From Otatea glauca (lineage: Eukaryota > Streptophyta > Magnoliopsida > Poales > Poaceae), in the NCBI GenBank assembly GCA_036346275.1, contig CM070719.1, positions 13,371,185 through 13,435,184 of the forward strand: a DNA stretch of 64,000 nt. The letters run 5' to 3'. How positions within the stretch are numbered: position 1 is the first letter of the stretch; every line of letters begins with the position of its first letter. The position numbers and the translations under genes are program-made. The notes below the pieces were generated by a model. That model was not told where the DNA came from. It searched no databases and saw only the letters and a program-made list of their open reading frames with translations. Of the stretch, positions 1 through 11,101 are shown piece by piece.

Positions 1-1805
1 TATGAATTTTAGAAATTTGAATCACCCAAATCCGAGTTAAAATGCAAAAGTTATAGTCATTTGAAGTTTGAATAAAATCAAAATACGAAATTAAGAAAAT
101 ACGATTTTTCTGAATTATTTTTATACTGAAATTCGCATAAATGACGTCGACATCGCGTCATGATGACGTCAGCACAGAAATGAATTTCGGTCAAAAATTT
201 TTATATATAAAAATATTTATGGCGTCATTCTCGACGCCAAGACGACACGTGGCGACCTCTAGTGCCGCCACGTTGCTTGATTCATGGGTCGGGTCCACGG
301 TTCGGCTCGGTCCACCGTGGATGGCGATCTTGTGCTCATGCACGGGTGACGCAAGCCGTGGCGTCGGCGACGATCGCGCGACCAATCCCGACGCGACACG
401 CGGCAAGATCGCACGCTTCGCTCATCCAAGCGGTCGGATCTCCCCCGCGGTTGGCGGCGCCGCGACTCCACGCCTCCGCGTCGCACATCCAATGGCGCTC
501 AGATCAACGGCGGCACCGCGCCGCCAGCTGCGGCGTCTCGGTTCAGCGGCGACACGCGGCGCAATCACGACGATACGCCGAAATCGGCGGTGGATCCGGT
601 CTCGCCCGATCAAAATGCCCAGCGTCAACACGTGATTTGGCGAGTGCGGTGCCATCTCGTCGCGCGTTCAAATCTGAACGGCGCGGATCCTTAGGGCAAA
701 ACCAGATCAATCTCTACCGTTTAGATCTAATCTAACGGCCTACTGATACCGAGCGGTTTCATTGCTCAAGGCGCGGCGTGGCTCAATCCTACGCATCCAC
801 TAACGATCCAGCGGCTAAGACAAAAACATATCGCGAAACTAGATCTAATCCAAGCCGTACACATCAAGATCCAACGACCACGATTCAATCTAAACATCTG
901 AGAGATGGAGGCTACGCGGACTCACGAACCGAACGATGCAAATCGGACGGTCGGCGCGGTTCGGCGAGGTTGACGGCGCGGAAGCGAAGGTTGCGGAGCT
1001 GGGAAGATGACCTCGGCGGCGGCTGCGAGGCTTCTCGGCGAGAAGAAGTGGTCCACTCGTCGTCTTGCTTGGTGAACTTCGGGCGGGTGAGCACGCGGCG
1101 AAAGCGACGGACGGCGGCGAGAGGAAGCAAAACAACGGCGGCACAAAGAGCGCCTTCGGCGAGCTTCGCTCAGCGCTAGAGAGGGTCTCGGCGTGCGGCG
1201 AGAGTCAAAAGACTTGTAAAGGAGCTCTGTCGGACGCGCTACTCGGTGCTTAAAGGGCCTCGGCGTGTGCGCTCTGAGCGGCGAACAAGCGGAAGCGGTC
1301 GGCGCATTAGCTCCGGTGATCTCGCGAAGACGACCGGCGTGGCGCAATCCCGCAGCGTCAGGCGCGACGATCCGAAGGCTCAGCGCGTCGGGCGGCGTGG
1401 CACACTCCACAGCGTTCGATCCGGATCGGACGGCTTGGTGGCGGCGCTAGGGTTTCGGCGCGGTTGGGCGACGACACGGCCCAGAATTGGCTCGGCCCAT
1501 TACTGTTCATGTGATTTTTAAAACATTTCACATTTAAAATAATTCCAGAAATTTAATTAAATCATTTGGAGCTTTTAAAATAGCAGAAAAATTCCAGAAA
1601 AATTCCAGAAATTACTTTGAGATGTTTGGAACTCCATTAAAATATTTGCAATAAAGCTTTGCAAAAACTTTTCCATTATTTAATTGTTTTCAAGAAAAGT
1701 CCTATTTGAATAAATCCAAATTAACTTAAATAAATTCCCAAAAATTCACAAAAAAAATCAAAAATACTTCAAAATTCAAATTAGAGCAAAAATTAGGGTG
1801 TTACA
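1..1805 (-). repeat. Tekay/Del-type gypsy LTR, minus strand, truncated by window edge
   Basis: Read on the minus strand this begins TGTAACACCC at 1805, followed by about 300 AT-rich bases, a GC-rich block (about 1500 down to 250) and the AT-rich stretch found in the other Tekay-type LTRs here (7991, 28285, 51632, 62468). About 1.8 kb of an expected 3.2 kb is visible. The sequence right of 1805 (AGTTC onward) is Tat coding sequence with no polypurine tract. This edge is therefore the outer 5' edge of a 5' LTR or a solo LTR, and AGTTC at 1806-1810 would be its target duplication. The TATA position carries a degenerate sequence near 1215. Open frames of 60-160 codons inside are chance frames in GC-rich DNA. 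Confidence 0.85.
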
Positions 1806-2594
1806 AGTTCCAGCATGGCGATCGCCGTGTGGATGTGATCTATGGTGGCTCTTCGGCGTCTCGAGTCCTGCCATGGTGAAGGGCGCTTGTAGACCGTGTA
1901 CCAAGCTACCATCGGGAAGCCCGCCGACCAACCCTGCAGGTGGGATGGCATTCCCATCACCTTCTCCCAGGATGATGCTCCCCCGGGGATGTCCCGAGAC
2001 TTCAAGACCACCCTGGTCGTTTCCCCGACCATAAGCAACGCCGTCGTCGACCGAGTCATGGTTGACGGGGGAAGCTCCCTCAACCTACTCTTGGCGAGCG
2101 CGCTGGACCGGATGCAGATACCCCGGATGAAAATCAATAATATAGCGGTCCCCTTCTTCGGCATCGTACTGGGGAGCTCGACCACTCCGCTCGGGCAAGT
2201 GGTTCTGTCTATCACCTTTGGCGACTCGGCGAACTTCCGCACCGAGCTGATCACCTTCGAGGTCGTAGATGGCTACCTCCCCTACAACGCCATCCTTGGA
2301 CGGCCGGCCCTGATCAAGTTCATGACCGCGAATCACTACGGGCACCGGTGTATGAAGCTCCCGGGGCCCGACGATGTCATAACGGTCCGCGGTGATCTCA
2401 AGGCGGCGCACGGCTGCTAGGAAAAGGCCCTGGCGCTCGCCGGCATGCTACCTCAGCAGGGTCCCGAGGCGACCCCGAAGAGCGCCCGCCGAAAGGCGAC
2501 AATCCAGCCCGGTGGCCCTACCAAGACCGTGCAACTCGAGGAGGGAAGCTCGGGCAAGTGCTCCTGCGTTTTCGCTCAGCTCGACCCAAAATAG
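1806..2594 (+). pseudogene. Tat gag end and aspartic protease
   Basis: The visible part begins in the gag-protease junction: a frame at 1806-1870 reads VDVIYGG, the usual Tat sequence before protease, and is then shifted. From 1896 one frame runs through protease. The catalytic motif VDGGSSLN lies at about 2061-2084 (Asp codon 2064), and the conserved ILGRPAL follows near 2290. The frame carries TAG at 2418 and TAG at 2592. The second falls where related Tat proteins have Gln before the segment that leads into RT, so it fits CAG to TAG decay. The protease core itself is uninterrupted. In life it would cleave the Gag-Pol polyprotein inside the virus-like particle. Confidence 0.8.
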
Positions 2595-3508
2595 GAAGAC
2601 GAGCTCGTCACCTTCCTCCGAAATAATAAAAGTATTTTTGCATGGGAACCAGCGGACATGCCGGGGGTCCCACGGGAGGTGGTCGAGCATAAACTACAAA
2701 CAAAGCCTGGCTGCAGGCCCGTGCGCCAGAAACTGCGGCGCTTCTCCCCCGAGAAAGCGGCGATAATCAGGGAGCACCTTGATAAGCTCCTAAAGGCTGG
2801 CTTCATTCGCGAGGTCAACTACTCCGAATGGCTAGCCAACCCCGTAATTGTACAAAAGAAAGGCGGGAAATGGAGGATGTGCGTCGATCACACGGGCTTA
2901 AACGCTGCGTGTCCCAAAGATAACGTCCCTCTTCCACGCATAGATCAAATTGTGAACTCCACCGCCAACGCCAAGATGTTGAGTTTTCTCGACGCCTACT
3001 CCGGCTACCACCAGATCAAGCTCGCCGTGGAAGACGAGGACAAGACCACCTTCATCACGCCGTTCGGAACCTTCTGCTACACGACCATGTCGTTCGGTCT
3101 CCGCAACGCGGGCGCAACGTTCCAGCGGCTGATGGTCAAGACCTTCGACCCGCAGATCGGCCGAAACCTCGAGGTCTACGTCGACGACATCATCGTCAAA
3201 AGCTCCTCTGAGGCCGACCACGTCAACGATTTGGCCGAGACCTTCGCCAGTCTAAACAAGTTCGGCATCAAGCTTAACCCCGAGAAGTGCGTCTTCGGCA
3301 CGACCTCCGGAAAGGTGCTCGGCTACATGATCGGGGGCTCGGGTGTAGGCCCGAACCCGGAGAAGATCGAGGCAATCGAGCAGATGGCCGCCCCGACCTC
3401 GGTAAAACAAGTCCAGAATCTCGTTGGCCGCATCGTCGCCCTCAGCCGCTTCATCTCCCGGCTCGGCGAGTGAGGGCTGCCCTTCTTCAGGATCCTGCGT
3501 AGGCACGG
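2595..3508 (+). pseudogene. Tat reverse transcriptase
   Basis: This is the same reading frame as the protease and copies element RNA into DNA. The RT palm starts near 2750 and shows GGKWRMCVD, PLPRIDQIV, FLDAYSGYHQI, TTFITPFGTFCY and MSFGLRNAGATFQ in order. The active site YVDD is intact at 3177-3188. The ORF with a plausible Met at 2658 reaches a TGA at 3471. Related proteins have Arg at this position (LGERALPFF), so CGA to TGA is the likely cause. The same frame continues to about 3500 (LPFFRILRR) and then shifts by one base before 3509. Confidence in the domain is high; the copy is non-functional as it stands. Confidence 0.92.
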
Positions 3509-4750
3509 GGCTTCGAGTGGACCCCCGAAGCCCAGCGATCCTTCGACGAGCTCAAGGCATACCTCTCGAGCCCACCTCTGTTGACAACTCCGCAGCAGGG
3601 TGAAGTGCTGTTGCTCTACCTCGCGGCTACGACCCAGGCCGTCAACGCGGTCCTGGTAGCCGAGCAAGCCGGGCGACAGCACCCGATCTACTACGTCAGC
3701 GAGGTGCTTCATGGGCCCAAAGAGCGCTACCCTCTGGTCCAGAAGCTCATCTACGCCCTCTTTATGGCCTCGCGTAAGCTTCGGCACTACTTCCAAGCAC
3801 ATGCGGTGGTTATCCCGAGCGGGCTCCCACTCGGGGAGATTCTCAGGAACCCGGAGGCCGGAGGTCGCATCGCCAAATGGGCCACAGAACTGGTCGAGTT
3901 CGACCACCGCTTCGTGGCTTGCACCACCATCAAATCGCAGGCGCTGGCCGACTTCGTGGTCGAGCAAACGACCGAGCCTGCCCCCGACCCCGAGGTCGAG
4001 GTCGAAGACCCTTGGACCATATTTTTCGACGGGTCAAGGTCGTTCGAGCGCTCGAAGGCTGGCGTCCTCATCGTCACCCCTCAGGGTGACCACCTGAGGT
4101 ATGTGGTCCGCTTTGGTTTCCCTGCAACCAACAACACGGCGGAATATGAGGCCCTCTTGACTGGCCTACGAGCTTGCAAGTCCCTGGGCATCCGTCGTCT
4201 GATTGTTAAAGGGGACTCCCAGCTCGTCGTCAATCAGTACAACAAAGACTATCAGTGTTCGGACCCACTAATGGCCAAGTACCTCGCCGAGGTACGCAAG
4301 ATGGAGAGATGGTTCCAAAACCTAAAGATCCAGCACGTGCCAAGGAAGGACAACTCCACTGCCGACCTCCTTTCCAGGCTCGGATCGTTCGGTGATGAGC
4401 TCCCGCCGGATGTCATCCTCGAGACCTTGGCCGCGCCATCCGTCGCCGACAAGGAAGACCCGGTAGCCCTCCTCGAGAGTGTTCCCTCGTGGATGGACCC
4501 GATCGTCAAGTTCCTCGACCGTAGGGAGCTCCCCGCTACTCCGGCCGGGAGGAGCAGGATCCGGCGCCGGGCAAGCTCGTACAGGCTCGTCGGCGGGCAA
4601 CTTTACCATCGTGGAGCCCTGGGCATTCTGTCAAAATGCATCACTCCTGAGGAGGGTAAGTACTTGCTCAGCGACATACATTCCGGCCTATGCGGCGCTC
4701 ACTCTTCTTTCAGGACAATGGTTGGGAAGGCGTTCCGGATGGGATTCTAC
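3509..4750 (+). pseudogene. Tat connection and two RNase H domains, integrase zinc finger
   Basis: A new frame starts near 3509 after the frameshift and stays open to TAG at 4751. It holds the RT connection (FEWTPEAQRSFDEL), the retroviral-type RNase H remnant (IYYVSEVL to about 3960), then a second RNase H from about 4009 to 4400. The second one has FFDGS, NNTAEYEALL, VKGDSQLVVNQ and a terminal DNSTADLLSRL, which carry the acidic residues expected of the archaeal-type enzyme that Tat elements acquired. The end (about 4620-4750) is the integrase N-terminal zinc-binding region with an HSGLCGAH motif. The stop at 4751 replaces Trp (GFYWP in relatives), a TGG to TAG change. Confidence 0.88.
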
Positions 4751-5728
4751 TAGCCAACGGCGCTCGGGGACGCTCAAGACATCATCCGCGCTTGCCAGGC
4801 CTGCCAGTTCCATGCTCGAAAGGCCCGACAACCGGACTACGCCTTGCAGACCATTCCCCTCTCCTGGCCATTCTCGAAGTGGGGCCTCGACATCCTCGGC
4901 CCCTTCCCGAGGTCGGTTGGAGGGAAGAAATTCCTGTTTGTCGCCATCGACACTTTCTTGAAGTGGATCGAGGCTGAGCCGGTCTCCGCTATCACCGCCA
5001 AAGCCGCGGTAAGGTTCTTCCATTCCTTCGTGGTCACGAGGTATGGAGTCCCTTACAGGATCATCACCGACAATGGGACGCAGTTCACTAGCGAGCTGTT
5101 CCAAGAATTCTGCGCAGACATGGGGACTAAGGTTTGCTATGCCTCGGTGAGCCACCCTTAGAGCAACAGGGCGGTCGAACGCGCCAACGGACAACTCGTC
5201 CAAGGCGTCAAGAAGCGAGTTTTCACTGAGCTTGGTCAGCATGGTCGGGCCTGGGTGGACGAACTTCCCACCATCCTTTGGTCCGTCCGCACCTCTTCAA
5301 GCTGGGCAATGGGGGTGAGCCCTTTCCAGCTCGTCTTCGGGGCCGAGGCCACCCTGCCACCCGAGGTCACGCTCGGCTCCGTCAGGGCTAGCTTGGTCGA
5401 CCAAGTCGATCTCGAGCGGGAGCAATCCCTCGACCTCGCCCTGGCGGAGGAAGTAAGGTGCCGCGCACTGCTACGCTCGGCACGCTACCTGCAAGATCTC
5501 CGCAGGCACACCGCCCGAGCAATACGACCTAGGGGCTTCCGCATCGGGGACCTGGTCTTAAGACTAATCTAGGACCGGTCCCACACCAACAAACTGTCCC
5601 CGCTGTGGGAAGGCCCCTACTGAGTCGTCTTAGCAAGTCGCGCGGTAGCTTACCGGCTAGCAACCCCCGATGGTAGGGAGCTCACGAACTCGTGGAATGT
5701 AGACCAACTCTGGAGTTCTTATACATAG
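4751..5728 (+). pseudogene. Tat integrase core and C-terminal domain
   Basis: This continues in the same frame after the stop at 4751. The zinc finger is completed by CQACQ near 4795. The DDE core has GLDILGPF (first Asp near 4889), ITDNGTQFTS (second Asp about 5069) and RAVERANGQL near 5170 (Glu). A TAG at 5159 replaces Gln in HPQSN. The C-terminal part has GDLVLRLI, then TAG at 5570 where relatives have Gln. It goes on through KLSPLWEGPY, a TGA at about 5623 (Arg in relatives), YRLATPDGREL and ends near WNVDQLWSSY at 5725. The stops fit cytosine deamination. The domain inserts element DNA into the host chromosome. Confidence 0.88.
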
Positions 5729-7990
5729 CGCTCCCCCTACTTCTGTTTTGAGATAAGATGCTTTTCCTTATCGTCATGCTTGTCTCTCTTGTCCCGAGCA
5801 ACGCAACCCGGGTCATGACCCGGATACTTACCTCCGGGGGTCGAATACGCGGTAAGACGATCCTCGTCGTGGTAAGCCGGCCATCCCCCCGTCGCAGGGC
5901 CCGTCCCGGCTGTCACACACATGGGCTCGCCAGTCTCGGGACACTCGGCCCTTAGGCCCCTCCCTCGAGCTAGCATATCGGTCCCGTGGTTCGCCTCAGG
6001 GGGTCGAATGCGCAGTAAGCCGATTCTCATCGCAGTAAGCCAACCATCCCCCCTTCGCAGGACACGAGCCCGGGACCGTCACTGGTAAGGGCTTTGAGCT
6101 AAGGGGCCCAGCCTAGTTTTTCCCTCACAATAAATTGTACTACTCTATCGTCTCTTATTTCCTCTTACGCTTTTTCGCGTATCGAGTAAATGTGTCTAAA
6201 GGTTTTAATGCGAAGGATCGACACCAGGGGGTCGAACACGCAGTAAGCCGATTCTCATCACGGTAAGCCGATCTCCCCCCTGCAGCAAAGTCCATCCTGG
6301 CATTCACGCCAGAGCGCTTCCTCGACCTCAAGACGCAGGAGCCTCGGCCTGCGCGCCCCTCGCTCGAGCCAGGATCTCGGCTTTGTAACTCGCCTCCGGG
6401 GGACGAAATGCGCGGTAAGCCGATTCTCATCGCAGTAAGCCAACCATTCCCCCGTTGTAGGGGGCGAGCCCGAGACGGCCCTCGCCTCGGGGGTGCCCGG
6501 ATCTTCAAATCTTATGTCACCACACTTCGGGCCAATCCAGGTATGGGCCCATGATAAAAATTCTCCTTTATCTCAGGTACTAACCTCTTTTGACCTCTGG
6601 AGGGACGTGACATCAGGTCACGGTCCCAAGTTACAGGTTCTTCCACCGAAGATCGCGCCGTTTTATGACCCCGGGCCTGGGGCTCCGTTTGCTTCTCTTT
6701 TGGCCGAAAGTCTTCTTTTTCTCTTATGATAGAACGTCTCAAGCGGCGCGACCTCATGGCGTGACCATAAGGGCAACCATAAGATCACGCGGCGAGCTCC
6801 CCCTCGAGACGTCCATGCGTGTTCTTTTTTGCAGCGCTGAGGGTCGCGTTCTCTAGGTTTGCCTCAGGGATAACTGAGCCTGTTGTGTTTCCGAGCTCGG
6901 AGGTCGCAATAAGGCGATCCTTATCGGGATAAGCCGGCCATTCCCCCGTGCTGCCAACCATTGAACATTCTCAGAGGGTGCCCCGAGCCTGATGCATTCC
7001 CGAGCTTGGAGGTCGCAGTTTCTAAATTCACCGCCGGGGATGACCCCGGTCGCGATAAGTCGCCCGTCCGCAATAAGCCGACCTTTCCCCCGGGGCCAAG
7101 TGGCCAGGTTCGGATTTCTAAACCACCCTCTGAGGGAGCCCCCGAGCTTGAGCATTTTCGAGCTCGCCGGGCTGGACTCGAGGCCCAAACCTGGTTTGAG
7201 CCTGACGTATTTCAAGGCCAGCCAGTCTGAGTTGTGCCCAAAGCCTGATGTATTTCCAAGCTCGGCCTCAGTTAATCTGACCTCGAAGTATTCCCTAGAG
7301 GCAGCAAGCTCAGCCTAAAAGGCACAGGTTCGCCTCGGGGATGCCCCGAGCCTGATGCATTCCCGGGCTCGGAGGCCGCTGCAAGCCGATCCTCATCGCG
7401 ATAAGCCGGCTATTCCCCCGTGCTGCCAACCTGAGAGCATTTTCAGAGGGCGCCCCGAGCCTGATGCATTCCCGGGCTCGGAGGTCGCAGATTCTAAATT
7501 CACCAACAGGGACGATCCTAGTCGCGATAAGCCGCTCTACCGCGATAAGCCGACTATTCCCCCGCAGCAAGCTCGGCCTAAAAGGCACAGGTAAGGTCTG
7601 TCTCCTTTTCCATTGATATTTGCGCCTCGAGCAACGTGATCTCGCGGCGTAACCATAAGGACTGCCTCCGGGAGGTTGACGCTACTGATGTAAGCCGATT
7701 CTCATCACTTCAGAGCTCCTTCCCGTCGTAGGTCCGGACCAGAGGTCACGCGGAGCAGCTCTCGGACCTCGAGGCGCCTATGCGTACATTCTGCGTGCTC
7801 CTTTTTGCAGTGCCGGAGGTCGCGTTCTATAGGTTCGCCTTGGGGATGTCCCGAGCCTAATGAGTTCCCGGGCTCGGAGGCCGCAGTAAGACGATCTTTA
7901 TCGGAATAAGCCAGCTATTTCCCCGTGCTGCCAACCATTGAACGTTCTCAGAGGGCGCCCCGAGCCTGATGCGTTCCCGGGCTCGGAGGT
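5729..7990 (+). repeat. Tat spacer between pol and antisense gene, first part, with two dispersed repeat families
   Basis: No coding sequence is seen. The first repeat family (about 60 bases: CGGGGGTCGAA, a GTAAGCCGATTCTCATCGC core, then CCAACCATCCCCC) occurs near 5830, 5995, 6228 and 6395. The second (about 150 bases: CGATAAGCCGGC, TTCCCCCGTGCTGCCAACC, AGAGGGCGCCCCGAGCCTGA, GGCTCGGAGGTCGCAG) occurs near 6890-7020, 7340-7500 and 7840-7990 with partial copies between. Both contain GATAAGCCG or GTAAGCCG words. The short ORFs here run through the repeats and are not genes. The spacer is cut at 7990 by Tekay-A exactly inside the word GGAGGTCGCAG. Confidence 0.75.
7986..7990 (+). repeat. Target site duplication of Tekay-A, left copy (GAGGT)
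   Basis: GAGGT directly precedes the LTR start TGTAACATCC and is repeated at 31516-31520 right after the second LTR end (CCCGACA). Removing the insert and one copy restores the Tat spacer word CTCGGAGGTCGCAG, which occurs intact elsewhere in the spacer. Confidence 0.95.
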
Positions 7991-8680
7991 TGTAACATCC
8001 CAAAAATTTGCTCAAATAATATTTTATTGCTTAAATGTGCATTTATGATTTTTTGGAATTTATTTGGATTTTTCTGGATTTATTTGAATTAATTTCAAAT
8101 TAAGAATATCGACCTTTTGTTCAAATCTATTTAAATTTGTGCAAAGTTAAAATAAAGTTTCGCCAAAAATATTTTATTTAAGTCCAGAATGTCTCAAAGT
8201 ATTTTTGAGATTTTTCTGGGATTTTTCCTGATTATTTATTTGCCTAAAAGTAATAAAAGGAATTTCTGTAATTATTTTAATTGATAAAACCAAAAATCTC
8301 ATTTAAGCGATAATGGGCGAGCCCATGAGGCTGCGGCGCGTCGGCCCATGTGTGGAGGTGCGCCGCGGTACCGTTGATCTTGCATCGGGCGGTCGGGAGC
8401 GATCGCGCGTAAAACCCAAACCTAAGCGCTAGCAGCCGTGAATCGAGGATCGGTTTGTTAGGAGTAAGCCGTGTCGGTTTAGGTAAGTGGAGATCGTGTT
8501 CGTTGGTTAGGCTGCGCGGATCGATCCGACCACGTCGTCGGGAATCGCGGCCGTTAAATCGCCATCGGATGGTTGTCGGCCGTCGTGTTCGCGTGGGATT
8601 GGACGCCGCCGCCGTATCCGAGATGGACATCGCCGCCGCGTCGGTTGGGTTTCCTAGCGCCGTACACGATCGTCGAGGGC

Positions 8681-8688
8681 TATTTAAA
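8681..8688 (+). promoter_or_regulatory. TATA box of the Tekay-A 5' LTR
   Basis: TATTTAAA preceded by GGGC lies at the same offset (about 690 bases into the LTR) as TATTTAAA at 28981, and as TATTTAA(A/T/G) near 50539, 52216 and 63042 in the other LTRs. Conservation of this word in a diverged GC-rich setting supports it as the Pol II promoter core. Confidence 0.75.
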
Positions 8689-9524
8689 GGTGTCGCAGCC
8701 TCTCTGAGGTTCGTCATGGTGTGCCGCAGCGTTTAGTTGGAACCGTTTCGCGAGCCATCTCGAGCGCGCCAGAGGCTCGAGGAGCGGAGGGCGCGCGCGC
8801 GGGTTTTCTTCAAGAACACCGTCGTTTCGTCTTCCTTCACCGCGTGTGAGGACCTTTTGAGATCACCGCGGTGGGCCCGTCAAATCAATTGAACCCGCGC
8901 GAAGCTCACGCATCGCGGGTGCGCCATCTTCTTCCTCGCGTCGGTGAGTGCGCATTGCGCGACATTGTTTGAGTGGGGATAAGCGTTGGCCGTCGGATTT
9001 CATCGCGTGGCCCGGATCACGCGCGGGCGCGGACCAATCGCAAGAAGGACGCGTGGCGGTGTTGGGTTGAGCGCCGTGCGCCGAATCTCGGTGGATGGGT
9101 GCGTGGCGTGGGCCGGACGTATAGGCCGAGCCACGTGGAGGACTTTGGTTGTGCTGCGTGTTGCAATGACGTCATCGCTTGCGTCAGGTGGTCCACGGGA
9201 ACAGTACCCCAGTCCACGGTGAACTCGGGATTTCATGGACTCAGTTTATGCGTCGGGAGCATGTGTCAGCTTTTGATTGGTGCACGTGGAGTAATTAGGA
9301 GTTTTCAGTATAAAAAGAACTCTGGAAAATTGGATTTTCTAATTTCTGTATTTTCAGAATTATTCCAAACTTCAAAAGGCTATATCTTTTGCATCTTAAC
9401 TCAGAATTGTGTGATTCAAATTTCTAAAAATTTATAAAATTGAGATCTATTTAATGGTGAATTTTATTTGATTTTTGGAGGTCAATTGCTTTCTGTTTTG
9501 GTATTTATTTTCTTTTCTCCTTCG

Positions 9525-10900
9525 GTACGCGTAGACGTTGAATTGTGCAACGCTTCGGAGGAAGATCCAACAACTCAAGAGCAAGCTCCAGAGCAAGATC
9601 AGAACCTATTCCAAGGCAAGTTGTGCTTTGATTATGTTGAACCCATGTTTATAAAATTGCTATATTTGTTTTACCCTATTGCATATTATTTCAAGTATAC
9701 AATTGTTTCAAATTAAATTGGGATTTAGCTATTATACCAGATTGATCAATACCCTACCTTGTCATTGTATGCCATGATCTATTGTCACCCTAGATTGGTT
9801 CACTATAGTTGGTTAGTAATGATAATCAACATGGGATGGTTAGACCGTATTAGTTGCTTAGTCATGCTACGTCATCACATGTCTCTGAATCGTTGATAAT
9901 TAATCTTGACTAATGGAATATGGAACAATGTTATGAACTTGTGTGTCATGTGAGATCACACAATGAGATTGAGTTGTTGTGGCGAGTCATGTCATAGCGA
10001 TGTTGAATTGTTGATGGCACGTGGTGCTAGTAATCAACTTGGGTGATAATCACTTAGATTGGGGCAAGTGACAAGGGCGAGTATGCCAAGGTGGGCCCAA
10101 TGGGCATAGGGTATGTGGATGTCTTGCCTTGATCACTCTAAGGACTTAACCTTGCAAGCCTTTGACTGAGTCTATCATGCAACCACATATGCAGTATGGG
10201 CGACCTAGGCGATTAATTTGCAATGCCTTAACTTTGGTACAATCTTGGTGGTGTGAGTTCGAGTTATGGAGTAATTCACATGGCGCAAGAGAGGGGCCAC
10301 GGTTGTGGTTTCGGACCCACGGTGTTGAAACCTTAGCGGGTAATCTTGGGTTAAGCGGAGCATTGTAAAGGTTTTGTCATGATCTCTCCGCCGACACACC
10401 CAAGGAAGTGTGTTAACCCGGAAGGCACCAAGAGACGATCATGTCGTGTGGATAAAGTGCCCAACCTCTGCAGAGTGTCAAACCTATTCGAATAGCCGTG
10501 CTCGCGGTACTGAGCAATGCTCGGGAATTACAGTTAAGGGTTAGCTTAATTAAATGGACAACTTGGTTGGGATGGTGGGATTGCCATATGGAAGGTTGAA
10601 ACTTGATTTAGGATTGGAAACTTGGTTTACTTGAGAAATGATGAATCTATTTATTATTGTTATTTGTTTTACAGTCTTTACAATCTATTTATTGTATTTG
10701 TTCATAAATGCTACTTATTGCAAAATAGCCATGATAGCCTATCCATTGGAATAAGCCTTGCATATAGTTATGTTAGAATTGCATTCTGTGCATAACTTGT
10801 TGAGTGCTTTAAGTACTCACCCTTGCCAACAACAACATCACCAGTTGAAGAGTCTACATCAATCTTTGGAGGAAAGATTCCAGAGGAGGCGAATGTTTAG
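9525..10900 (+). CDS. Candidate small split ORF inside the Tekay LTR (blocks 9525-9644 and 10814-10900)
   Basis: I do not recognise this protein. Block 1 encodes VRVDVELCNASEED, a Gln/Glu-rich middle and LFQGKLCFDYVEP. Block 2 encodes YSPLPTTTSPVEEST, an acidic tail (PEEANV here) and a TAG at 10898. Block 1 recurs in LTR A (3' copy), B, C and D, and block 2 in A, B, C and E, although the sequence between is not alike and is full of stops. Several differences between copies fall at silent positions (see findings). A GC-type donor word AAGGCAAGT lies at 9613-9621 in block 1, and AG acceptor words precede block 2. Joining by splicing is inference, and LTR B lacks the GC word. There is no certain start: LTR C has an in-frame ATG three codons upstream, and here the frame opens further back at 9468. 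Confidence 0.4.
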
Positions 10901-11101
10901 GCGCAAGCCTTGTCGATTACTGTGGAATCTTGAGGGTTATCTACGTTTTCATTCATTGCGATTTAATATGTTATTGACCTTGCGAGGCATAGTCATGTAA
11001 GTGGACCATAAGGTCATTCAACTAGTAATATATATCATATGATATCTTTCGTAATGCTTTCGCTATGTATGATTATGATATTTACTTATGTTGAGCTTAT
11101 G

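Noticed and set aside
262..735. 157-codon plus-strand ORF and overlapping minus-strand ORFs (for example 922-1410)
   Set aside because: They lie in the GC-rich block of a minus-strand LTR where stop codons are rare; no domain is seen and the frame is not kept in other LTR copies.
9468..9716. Simple 82-codon ORF as the complete LTR protein
   Set aside because: Conservation stops after the VEP motif; the later part (MFIKLLYLFYP) is not kept in LTRs B and C, so the ORF as such is unlikely to be the product.
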